A DNA stretch of 21,076 bases from NCBI GenBank assembly GCA_001584585.1, contig LSYV01000050.1:860707-881782 (forward strand), read 5' to 3'. The notes below the pieces were generated by a model. The model had not been told where the DNA came from. It did not search any database and worked only from the letters and a program-made list of their open reading frames with translations. Within the stretch, counting starts at the first letter, position 1. Every line of letters starts with the position of its first letter. Of the stretch, positions 1 to 9,259 are shown one piece after another. This DNA comes from Gonium pectorale (taxonomy: Eukaryota; Chlorophyta; Chlorophyceae; Chlamydomonadales; Volvocaceae). The position numbers and the translations under genes are program-made.

Positions 1-285
1 GCACACAGGGCTTCGCAGCACCGACACCCGAGTAGGGCAGGAAGGGGGCACCAGGCGCCGGGCGGCGATGGGCAGACAAATGGCTGTTGGCCGGAAGTCC
101 CTCACCCCCCGCCAGCCCCCCCTGCCGGGCACCGCGGCGTGTGGTGCAGTAGGGTGGGACCCGTTTAGCACCCTTCGCTGCTGCTCGACGCCATCAGCCC
201 AGTAGGGAGCAGGCCCCTCCCGACTCCCCACCACTAGCCTCCCAACCCCACCCCCTCCCCATCCCTCCCCCACCCCGGCCCTCAC

Positions 286-1777
286 CGCCTGCCGCCCGCC
301 CTCCTGTCGCTGCGCCGCCGCCAGCAGCTCGTCGATCCGCTGCCCCGCCGCCAGCGCCTCCGCCGCCGCCGGCCCCGCCGCCCGGACCGCCTCCAGCGCC
401 GCACCCATCTCGGGCGACACGCGGAAGGCCGCTGGGCCGTAGGGAGCCTGCGGGAGGGGGGGGAGAGGGATTGTGGGAGGGGAGGGGGACGGATTGAGTC
501 AGGGCATAGAGGCAGGAGGGAGAGAGGGAGGGGCTGGGGGTGGCGAGGAAGGAAACGGGTCGGAACGCGTGCCCCTGAGTCGCAATGATACGGGCCGTTA
601 ATGTTGTGGGACTGGGGGCGGGCCTCGTGTGCACCGGTAGGGCGGGGCGGGGCGGGTGGGCGCCCCTGGGGTCCGGGGCAGCTGACCCCGCTGCCGAAAC
701 AAGCTCCGGAGCCCCGCGGCCCTCAGGAGCCCCTCACAGGGCCCCGACCCCAAACCCCCGCCCCCGCCCCCCGTCCCCCCGTCCCGGCAGCCCCACCCAT
801 CAGCACCTGGCTCCCCCGCCACCACACGCCATCGTGATGTCAAATGTGCAACACGGCAACCCCTCTTCTCCGTTTCCACCAGTGGCCCCCTCTCGCCCCC
901 CTCCCCCGCACGGCCGCACCAGCCGCACGTCCGGCTGCTCCTCCCGCAGCGCCGCCAGGTCCGCCCCCTCCGCTACCACCACCAGCCAGGCGGCCGGCGG
1001 CAGGAAGGACACCACCGCGCAGCCCGCGGAGTGCAGCCGGGCCAGCAGCGCAGCCTGCCGCTCGGCGAACTCCGGCAGCAGCGGCGCGCCGCTCGGACCC
1101 GCGGCGCCCGGGCTGCCGGCGGCCGCTGCCGCCGCCGGGCCCTCTGCCGGGCCCCCTTCTCTCGCCTCTCCCGCTGCGGAGATGAGGTTGTGCTGCTGCA
1201 GGTGTCCGAAGGCCGCCTGCCCCCGCTGCTGCACCTCCGGGGGGTGGGCATCTAGATGGTGGTGCAGCTTGGGCCCCAGGGTCAGCAGCCATAGCTGCGC
1301 TCCCGCCAAGGGACCCCAGCCGGGGGAGCGGGCGGGCGCATGGCTCGACTGCTGGAGCAGCCGGCGGGCAGCTGCCGTGGGCGCTGGGAGCCTGGGGGAA
1401 AGGGGGGTGGGTGGGAATGGAGAGGCGGGGGCGGACCGCCGGGGGAGAGGGGCGGTCAGCATGGGAGGGGCCGTGGGGCGCGCGTCGCGCAAGAGTGTGT
1501 GAAGGTTTTTGTGAGCTCTGCTGTGGGAACGAGCTGGCGAGCGGCCAAATGGTAATGACCCCCGTAGCTGCGGCCCTTACCTTTCGTGCTCCGCGCCCAC
1601 ATCGAGGATCCCGGTCCGTAGATGAACCTGGTGGACGCCTAGACCCGCACCCGGTCCCCGCAGGAAGGCTGCGAGGTGCTCCGAGTGCGCCTGCGAGCTC
1701 TCACTCCCGCCTTGCGCGCGCGACAGGCGAGCTGAGCTAAAGAATACAAATGAGCAAAGCCATATTAATCTTAGCAT
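286..1777 (-). CDS. Secreted protein, subtilase-like N-terminal region (partial, 3 exons)
   Basis: Three exons join in frame on the minus strand: 1777-1581, 1391-920 and 447-286, with donors GTAAGG, GTGCGG and GTGAGG and CAG acceptors. Phases agree (2, 0, 0), giving 277 codons that continue past the left edge. The first ATG at 1777 opens a signal peptide: MLRL, a hydrophobic core LIWLCSFVFF, and a likely cleavage site after SARLSRA. Exon 2 has an Ala/Gly-rich linker, then LLARLHSAGCAVVSFLPPAAW and a run ending EEQPDVRL. Exon 3 continues APYGPAAFRVSPEM. The order 'ageing/ambiguous residue number, V-x-S-F/Y-x-P-x-x-x-x-L-V, then V-R-x-x-x-Y-x-P-A-x-R-x-S-P' matches what I know of the prodomain that precedes S8 peptidases of the KP-43/TagA type. 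The catalytic domain would lie outside the window, so the enzyme class is an inference. The gene model is more secure than the function. Confidence 0.5.
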
Positions 1778-2223
1778 TGGAAATATAGGTCGCGACTTCA
1801 GTGCTTGGCGCTCATAGTGCTGGAGGCCGGGGTTTGAAACGAAGTGCCACCACGAAACCCGGCTAAGTCACAGCGCTAATGGGCTTTTTGCAAGGCTGTT
1901 TGGCCGGGCCCCAAAGCATACGAAGCGTCGCAGGTAGCGGACGAGGGAATGACCTCCAGCTTCCTATCGTATAGTCGGGCAGAGTCTCTGGCACCAATAT
2001 GTCAACAAGGAACTTGTACTCATAGGCATCGCGCCCGCAACGCCGGGAGGCTTCGATGCGCGACGGACACCTAACCGCTAACTGCGTTTACGCAAGGTGT
2101 CTCCTTTGATCGCATAGTAGCGCAACAGGCGTGCTTTTGATACGCCTGCTGCCCACTTGAGCCGGATGACCAGGTGCCTGCACCCTTGGTGCACAGGGCG
2201 TGCCGACATTTTGGTGCGCTTGA
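1778..2223. other. Intergenic stretch upstream of the subtilase-like gene
   Basis: No convincing gene is seen. The stretch should hold the 5' UTR and promoter of the minus-strand secreted protein. AT-rich sequence around 1783-1792 lies too close to the ATG to serve as a TATA box. An imperfect inverted repeat at about 1827-1865 pairs a GCCGGGGTTT arm with AAACCCGGC around a loop of about 19 nt. Short ORFs at 2071-2302 show no family features. The outer edge of the accessory DNA probably lies here, but no target-site duplication was found. Confidence 0.4.
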
Positions 2224-3109
2224 CATGTCCCTGCTGGCCGCCATTTTTGGCTGCCGTGGGCTCTTGGAGATGTCTACGCACCAAGTTTGTCGCATCAGGC
2301 AAACTCGCCAGTCGCCTTGTTTGGGCTGCAGATTCTGCAGTTAAACCGGGCTAACCGGAGGTACGCCTGTGTGCGTATGACCGAAGACACATGGAGGGAC
2401 GTTCAGACATCTCCTCTGCAGCTTTAAGATCTTGGCATGAAGTCTCGCGTGGGCCGCCCCGGAATAGGAGGGTCGGCAGCGCTAGGCTGCCAGCTGGGCA
2501 TTGGCGCGCCGCACCAATCCAAGCAATGGGGCGGCGCTTCCTCGCTTCATTTCGTTACAAGGCGCAACACCAGGGCTGTCTAGGCTCCGGACCGGGGCAG
2601 GCAGGCATGGCACGATCGACCGCCTGCCGTACGCCGTACGCCGGTTGCTGCACAGCACCTCCCGGGTGCACACCCTGGCGTCGTGGCAGGTGGGACGCTT
2701 ACTCCCACACAAGGGGGACGTGCCCACTGCGACGGGGCCCGTTCAGGGGTCGCGTGCGGTACACGGGCGCCGAGCATACCCGTCTTGGTTCGGACCACGC
2801 CCCACCCCACCCCACCCCACCCCGCCCCACCCCACCCCAGCAGCTGCTTGTGCCGCATCTTCAAGTCCTGCCGAAAGCAGGGTACATACACCGCATTGCT
2901 GTCTCCTCCGCTCCACTCTTTCCTGGCAGAAGCTCTCTGTCCCCGTCCTAAACCTCCTGGTTTTTTTATCAAGTTCTCCACGCCTCCACACCCGGCACAC
3001 CGCCTAAGCCGCACGTCCGTACAACGGGCCATACGGCACTGCACTAAAGCTGCACCTGCTGCGAACGTCATTGGAAAGCCACGGTCGCCTTAAGCCGCCA
3101 TCAGACGGC
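2224..3109 (+). repeat. Left copy (A) of the long direct repeat
   Basis: This copy matches 15830-17007 in the same orientation. The front part (2224-2345 against 15830-15965) is patchy and diverged. A stretch of about 310 bp present in the right copy is absent here. The part from 2579 to 3109 aligns with 16482-17007 with 7 substitutions and 2 indels by eye. Both copies stop at CAGACGGC and then enter unrelated sequence. The ends lack the TG...CA of typical LTRs, and I saw no primer-binding site after it. It may be a non-autonomous element, an unusual LTR, or a segmental duplication. Confidence 0.9.
2800..2839 (+). repeat. CCCCA pentamer array, copy A
   Basis: About eight CCCCA units lie in tandem, with one unit changed to CCCCG. 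The minus strand is therefore a run of GGGGT units able in principle to form a G-quadruplex. The corresponding array in copy C has the same length, 40 bp. Confidence 0.9.
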
Positions 3110-3120
3110 AACCCTACAAC

Positions 3121-3637
3121 ATGATGCCCAAGCGCATCGTCTTCTGCCTGAAGATCACCCAGTTCCAGCTGACTAAGGACTACCATGCCCTGGCTGTCGC
3201 CGCAGGCATGAGCCCTGGCGATCTCATCCAGGCAGCGGCCGCTGCCGCCGCTGCTGGCGCAAGCTCGTCCCCTTCCACCGCTGGCGGCTCGGGGGGCCAC
3301 GCTGCAGCTGCCGCCGGTAGCGCCCGACAGCCCGCGCTTCGGCAGCGCCGAGTGGATGCACGCTGCCGCCATGGGCCATGGCCGGAACGCGGTGGCCATC
3401 AGCCTGCGCCCGACTGCCGGCATCAGCATGCACCGCCGGCCGTCCGGCGGCGCGGCTGCACCACCCAGGCCACCGCGCCCCGAGGACCTGGTGCGGCAGG
3501 CGGAGGCTGAGCGCGTGCAACACGCGGACACCGAGAACCTGCTGGAGGTGCTGAGCCTCTGCGCGCGCTTCCTCGACTGTGAGCTGCGGCATCCGAGGCC
3601 GCAAGGGCATCGAGACGCCATCGCTGGCGGCAGCCGC
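3121..3637 (+). pseudogene. Frame-broken ORF of unknown family
   Basis: An ATG at 3121, 11 bp past the end of direct repeat A, opens a frame beginning MMPKRIVFCLKITQFQLTKD, followed by an Ala-rich stretch. Coding-like sequence then appears to move to another frame, where SAEWMHAAAMGHGRNAVAIS runs on to a charged helical segment with EDLVRQAEAERVQHADTENL and a stop near 3637. A third frame continues with GRKGIETPSLAAAADG. I found no introns that reconcile these frames, so decay by small indels is the simplest reading. The family is not recognised. Its place next to the repeat suggests it belongs to a mobile element, but no transposase motif is visible. It could also be a lost upstream part of the CR gene. 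Confidence 0.4.
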
Positions 3638-4542
3638 TGATGGCGCCGTCAACCACATGACCGCCGACGGCAGCACCGCCGCCGCCGCCAGCCCATGCCG
3701 CCCGCGGCCACGTCACGGCGGGGCCCTGACCGCCACGGAGGTGTCTGCTGCGTAAGAGGCCACCGAGGCCTCCTTGCCAGACCTGCTTGCCGAGAAGGTC
3801 GTGGCGGTCCAGGGTTCCGGTACCCGCAGAAGCGGTACTCCGCTGTATTTGGTGAGAGGCTGCTGCGCCTGTGCCAAGCCCCGCCCTCACCACGGCTAGG
3901 GACCCACCACTGACGCACGCGGCCAAAGCCGTGGTTAGAGCTTCAGAGGCGCCCGCTCTTACCTCAATCCATCGCGCGCAGCGGGGAGTGCGGTCCAGCG
4001 GGCCGCCTCGTTGCGACGCGGCCAGGCCACAGTCCAGCGAGCCCTGAAGTTGTAGCTCACACAAAAGCCATAGAACAGCTGCTGGGCGCGCTTTGCGCTG
4101 ACAGCGGCCGGGGGTTAATGCACGGCAACCGGTTGGCCGAGTCGCGGCAGAGGTAGCTGGATGCTCACTGCAAAGGTTTGCACACTTACTGCGTACAGGG
4201 CGCTCTGAGCTTCGCGGCTTGTTTGCGGAGGTGATCGTGGTCTTTCTGAATGTCATGCGTGTGGCAGTAACTCTGGCAATGCTATTCAAGCTGCTGATAC
4301 CGCAGTACCAAACTGTCGGCCAAAGAAGGGCGGTTTGGCGCTTCGCAGACTTGCCGTACGTCTAGGCGAATCGGGTGAGTAGGGCGCCTCTTGCTGTCTG
4401 TCATCGTTAAGCTCACCAGATTTGCACCTATCGCAAAGCCTTTTACATCATTTTGTTCATCATCAGCCCGAGCACAAGTTCCAGCATTTTCAAACAATTG
4501 CCTCCGAAAACATAGTGCGCATAGCCTGCAAGTTCTTCTTCA
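3638..4542. other. No recognisable gene; upstream region of the CR gene
   Basis: GC-rich sequence up to about 3950 is followed by less biased sequence. The only long frames are on the minus strand and look like composition artefacts. In the frame of the CR start codon an in-frame TAG lies at 4522-4524, so the coding region as modelled does not extend upstream without another intron. The promoter and 5' UTR of the CR gene are expected here. I see no clear TATA box. Confidence 0.4.
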
Positions 4543-7500
4543 ATGGTCACCAAGGCGCGGGCTGGCGCGGCCGTGCGCGCAGTAGCGCGTTCGAGCCAAG
4601 AGAAAGGCGAGCTGCTGTCGCTGCTGGACAGTCTTGCGGACCAAGAGCTGGCCCAATGGTTGATCGAGGACCAGGACGATGATGAGACGATTTGGGCCTT
4701 CATTCGGGCCAAAGCCCAAGGTGCGTTGCTGGGTTCATGGGTACTCGGAAATGTTGCTCACCGGCGACTCGACCTGAGCAAGTCTTAGCCTAAGCGGCTG
4801 GTCGCGACACGCGGCGAGACCAGCCGCTCCGAGCTGTGCTCTGTGGACGTACACTGATGCCCACCTCCAGGCCGCCTCGCAGTGTGTAACGCCTGTGGCT
4901 GCCATGCCGTGTCAGCCTCCGTCGGTTCACCTGCCTTTTGCTGCCATGCAGCTGTGAACCTGTGCACTTCTGGATCGGGCATTCTGTGGCCATCCATCCT
5001 GTGCCATGTCCCCTTCTTTCACCCTGTGCCCAGGTGGAGGTGCAGGCGTAGTCGCAGCGGCAACGGGTACGTGTCGCCTGCCGTTAGGCTTGGGAGGGTA
5101 GGGCTGTCGCACCTACTACTGTAAGCATTCTAACAAACCCTACGTTTGCGCAACCACCGTCTCTACTTCTTCAGTATACAGCCTGACGTGGTATTACTTA
5201 CCTGTATGCATGTGCCCCCCGGACGCTCCCGTCGTGCAGACGCGGCGGCAGGGCCGGACTCAGGGAGCACGGCAGCTAGCGGTGAGATTTTGTTGATTGG
5301 TTGTTGGTTGCTCTGATCGGGACAAATCGGGAACGGTTCAGAGGGCCTCGTTGCCTGCGTGCGGCGGAGGGTGGATGCGCTGAAGGGCTTGCCCCGCAGG
5401 GCTTGTTCCTCCTCAGGGCTTGCTCTTCAGGGCTTGCAGCCGGGCCTCCTAATGACGCTGTAAGTTTTGCAGGTTCGGACAAGGTTGGGCGAGGCACGCT
5501 GGACTACACACCGGCAGGCAAGTTGGCCCTGACGGCCCGCCGCTCACTCACGCGCACCCGTGTTGTTTATGTCGACCATCGTTGTGTTGCGGAGCGAAGC
5601 CAAGTTTAGCGTGTGCAGTGAGCTGGACGCTTGTGCTGTTCAATTCTAGTTTGCAACCTCCTTTCCGGTCCGGGGCCCCGCTGAATCCGCCTGTGTACAG
5701 GCAACAAACTACAATCGTTCTGGTCCGCTCTCCCCCTGGCTGAGGTGACAACTGATAGTGACGGGCAGCAGGTGCTGTCTCTGCCAGAGAACGCACGCTT
5801 TCCCGGGAGCTGGGGGCTCTTGCGCAAGCTGCTGCGGCGCAAATGCTACGACACGGCTTACGAGAAGATGCAGGAAAACCTGAGCAAGCCATCGCCGACC
5901 TGCGTCCGGCGCTTCCTTGTGCTGGGCACTCCAGGTGGGAAACGAGCGAACTCACTGTTAACTCGCTGGCAAAACGGATACCGGCCTGCCACCAACGCAG
6001 CCGCAATGTTTCGCTTGAAATTTTCGCCGGCCACTATTTCTCCCCGCGCCCTTCGTTGTCACTGAAACTGCGCAGGCATCGGCAAGAGCGTGTTCCTGCT
6101 GGACCTGCTCTACCGCCTGGCCTGCAACGGGCGCACTGTGGTGTTTTACTCGCCCCTCACATACCCAAAGGCGCTGCTGTTCAAGCCCGTCGCCAGCATC
6201 GATGGCAGAAGCGTGTTTGAAGCGGACAACCCCAGCAGCTTTGTGCACGAGCTCACAGACCCCGACACCTGGTAAGGACCGAGCGGCTGATCGTGTGCTT
6301 GCGCATGCGTCTGCTGCGTCTGCATACAGAAGCACGGGTATTGCGCTTTCAGGGAGGGCGTCTACTCCACTAAACGTGTTGACCAGGTCATTGCTTCCTT
6401 TCGTGTGCGTGCGTTGCAACTTCCGGCAGGCTGCTGTGTGACTCGGTGGAGTACACACAGATGGACGCCGTGACGGTTATGACCTCCTCGCCGCGCGCTG
6501 GCGCCTACAACGTAAGTCGTATCCTCATGGACTCCTGCACGTGTGGATGCCGTATGTATGTAGCTCGGCCGCCATCCTTTACAAAGGTTTCCCCACCGTC
6601 CAGGCTTTTGCGAAGACCAGCCATCTGGAGCTGTGGATGGGCCCGTGGACTCTGGCCGAGATCAACGCCGCGTACCGCCTCGAGCCATACCGCGGCAATA
6701 TCGACGAACGCACGGTGGACCGCCTGTTTAACACGTGGGGCGGTATCCCGCGCTACGTGTTGGAGAACGCCATGGTACGTGGGCGGGGAGGTGTAACCAG
6801 TTTCCGGGCAGGAAGTCGTGCTTGCAGGGTGACACAGGTGTTTGTCATGCAGCCCACGCCCGTCCACTATCTGCTGTCCGCTTTTGTGTGTCCCTACCAG
6901 ATCCCATCGATGCAGCGGAAGCTGGATGACACCGTTGCGTCTAGTGACCTACTCGCTGTGCTGCGCTCGGTAAAGCAGATCGAGGCCGCCCCTGAGGCCA
7001 GCCACAAGCTGCTTCACGTGCAGGTCGGGATAGATTACTGCAAGACCTGCTTTGATGATTTCGGTCACCACTTAGCTAGCAAGCGCATATCTTCTGACTT
7101 CTTAACATGTGTTTGCATGTCGCAGGTGAACGATGCATGTGAGAAGCAAGGTGTGGTTTTCGGCTCGGAGGTGATTGCCCGCCTGGTGACCGAGAAGCTC
7201 CAGGTCAGGACCGATAGTGAACATTGGCTGGGGGAATACGTGCGGCTCTTGCCCTTTTCACACTGCTGGAGTTTGGTGTTCGGTCAGCTGAGTAGATGAA
7301 CACTCCCGCGACACCTAGACACGAACCATGCAGTACGACATGGAACGAGGTGTATTAGTAGTGCGCATGTGTACAGTTGGAGTGATCTTTCCGCCATCGC
7401 TGGAAGCCCACTAACCGAGAATACGTGACATTCTCTGCCCACTGTTAAGCCCTATCGCTGATAGAGACCTCCAGGCCAGTCTGCGTTCTCCTCACACGCA

Positions 7501-8385
7501 CATCGAACTGAGGTTTCGCCCATTTTTGGTGACATGCAGGCCAACGGTGTGGTCGCTCTGCGGCAGTTCTTGGCCTGGTCAGCAGGCGAGCCGACGACGG
7601 CCTCTCTGCGCGGCCTGCTCTTCCAGGCTTACACGTTTGACCTGCTGTTACGTGGGGGGGCATTCCGTGTCAGGGAACTCGATAGCGCTGGCGGCAGCGG
7701 TGCGTCGGAGGTGGTGGCGCTTCCGCAGGTGTCGCGCCTGGACGTATCGGACCTTGCTGCGGCGATGCCTGGCTGCCTGGTCATCCCGACACAGAAGACC
7801 TTCACGGCTATCGACTGTTTGCTGGTGCTGCCACCTAACGGTGGTGTCCTGAGGCCTACCCATCGGCTTCTGCTGATTCAGATTACCGTCTCCAGCTCGC
7901 ATTCGGTAAACGATGCTAAGCTAGCGGGATACCTTGCAAAGCTGCCGCCCGCGCTCCGGCGCTTGAAGCCAGCGCTGCTCTTCGCCGTGCCTCCCGACGT
8001 CTTCGCCATCATTGGCGCCCAGAAGACTTCGGGCACGGGAGCGCTTAGCGGCGTGAAGCAGTACGCGCTGGAGGTGCCCATTGGTGGCTTTGAGAGCAGC
8101 AGCAGCAGTGGCAACGGTGGCGGCGGAAGCAGCTCCAGCGGCGGCGGTGGTGACGGCGGTAGCGCTAGCAGCAACAGCAAGCGCAGCAGCAGGCGGAGCG
8201 GTGGCGGGGCCAAAAGCGGCGATCATGCCAGCGGCGGCAGCTCACGTGCGCGACGTGGGAGCGTGCGCAACAGCGCGGTGGCCTGTTTCAGGCCCCTGAG
8301 GCCGCTGGGGCGACGGTATCTACCGCCTAGCGTTCTGCCCGTCAGGGTCGCTGTTGCTGCCGCGCGTTCCGTTCGGGTGTGGTGA
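4543..8385 (+). CDS. Crinkler/RHS (CR) type NTPase-nuclease protein, 11 exons, apparently intact
   Basis: Exons: 4543-4720, 5034-5066, 5240-5281, 5473-5517, 5701-5934, 6076-6271, 6430-6511, 6604-6774, 6901-7023, 7126-7203 and 7540-8385. They sum to 2028 nt, 675 residues plus stop, with no frame conflict. Nine introns are GT-AG; intron 4 is GC-AG (AG|GCAAGT). Residues 1-60 form a helical, acidic head (LLSLLDSLADQELAQWLIED); 61-98 are a Gly/Ala/Ser linker. SFWSALPLAE and LSLPENARF precede Walker A GTPGIGKS (175-182), with its first G of GIGKS split by intron 5. LLCDS (244-248) is the likely Walker B, SSP (262-264) follows, then WGGIPRYVLE (315-324). From about 415 a nuclease domain holds SLRGLLFQAY, GGAFRVREL, AIDCLL (D486) and QITVS (508-512), then LLFAVPPDVF and KQYALEV. 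A Ser/Gly-rich basic tail starts near 576. This order is that of CR proteins, known from trypanosome RHS and oomycete/fungal Crinklers. The small exons 2-4 are the least certain part. Substrate and cell location are unknown. Confidence 0.85.
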
Positions 8386-9235
8386 TTGGGAAACTGGCCT
8401 TAGGTAGATGGCAGCAGCGTCCAGCAACGTAACCGTGTGTGTTGTACGTGGTTGGACACGTCTGAACGTGGTTGTGCATCTGGAATGATACGACCATTCC
8501 GATTGTGAGCATGTGCAGTGGGCAACTCCCAACCACTTTATGAAATGATCGGATCCGTGACGGGACTGCGACCAACTGCCAACGAACGACAGGGCGCGCG
8601 GCGAGCACGCGGGTGAATGCGGAGAGCAGCTGCGGACGCGGTTGACGCGGCATACAACTGGGAACGGGTAGTTGCGCAGGCGGTCGGCTGGGAAGCTGCG
8701 TATGTGGACTACCGGGTAATGCGCGGGGCTGCCTGTTGGCGTGCTGCGGGCGGCGCGACTGGGAGCTGCTGATTGCGCGCGGCGCCGGCTGCGAAGCTTT
8801 GCTTGGTGCTTGTGTAAGACTCCAATCAAAATGGACTTTGAAGATTTGCTCAGGCTCATGAGCATTATACTCTCGGAGGCAATCGTGGCGCTGATGACCA
8901 TACAGCAGAGGAAGGCGTGTCATGTCCCTTCGACGGCACGTACGGCAATTGGTGGTACAGCTTTCAACTTACAACCGTCCGCTCTGGAGGAGGCAAGGCT
9001 TAGCTCAGCTCTACTCATCCCGATGTCGGCCGTACACCTGCGGAGTAGAGACGTCCCATGGTCGGTCCTGAAGGTCCGGCATCTGAGTCCTGTACGACAG
9101 GACCGCAGCACCGGGCCGTACAGGGGCGTGTACACCCCTAGACAGAAGTGGCCGGTTCCCAGCTCCTGAGCATACATGTGACGGTCGTGAAAATTGGGGA
9201 CAGTATGTTCGCAGACAACCGGGCTCCACCCCCCT
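8386..9235. other. 3' flank of the CR gene
   Basis: The first ~430 bp probably form the CR 3' UTR. After that no gene is recognised. A frame at 8741-9169 contains KMDFEDLLRLMSIILSEAI, but its residues match no family I know. A perfect 7-bp hairpin with a 3-nt loop (arms GTCCTGT and ACAGGAC) lies at 9087-9103. The segment ends at the 3' tail of the LINE. Confidence 0.4.
8813..8817 (+). promoter_or_regulatory. Candidate TGTAA polyadenylation signal of the CR gene
   Basis: TGTAA is the usual chlorophyte polyadenylation signal. This copy lies about 430 bp after the CR stop codon, a normal 3' UTR length for volvocine algae. The match is only five bases, so chance is possible. Confidence 0.4.
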
Positions 9236-9254
9236 CATGTTATGTTATGTTACA
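9236..9254 (-). repeat. LINE 3' tail, TAACA pentamers
   Basis: On the minus strand the ORF2 stop TAG is followed by GCGGA and then TGTAACATAACATAACATGA. This gives about three TAACA/CATAA units as a tail instead of poly(A). The first tail bases also spell TGTAA, the algal polyadenylation signal. This leaves practically no 3' UTR. Confidence 0.75.
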
Positions 9255-9259
9255 TCCGC

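Noticed and set aside
194..879. Long GC-rich frames on both strands near the left edge
   Set aside because: They overlap the secreted-protein exons and introns in other frames, and consist of Pro/Arg/Gly/Ala runs from base composition.
1800..1870. tRNA or SINE-like promoter: GGTTTGAAAC resembles a B box
   Set aside because: No cloverleaf can be folded: the T-arm stem does not pair and no acceptor stem or matching A box is at the right distance.
2391..3093. ORFs of 130-190 codons on both strands in repeat copy A, mirrored in copy C
   Set aside because: The homologous frames differ in length and are broken by the indels between copies. Pro/His/Thr runs come from the CCCCA array. The repeat appears non-coding.
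3423..4289. 288-codon minus-strand frame
   Set aside because: It lies opposite the broken ORF and has no motif; its length is explained by GC content.
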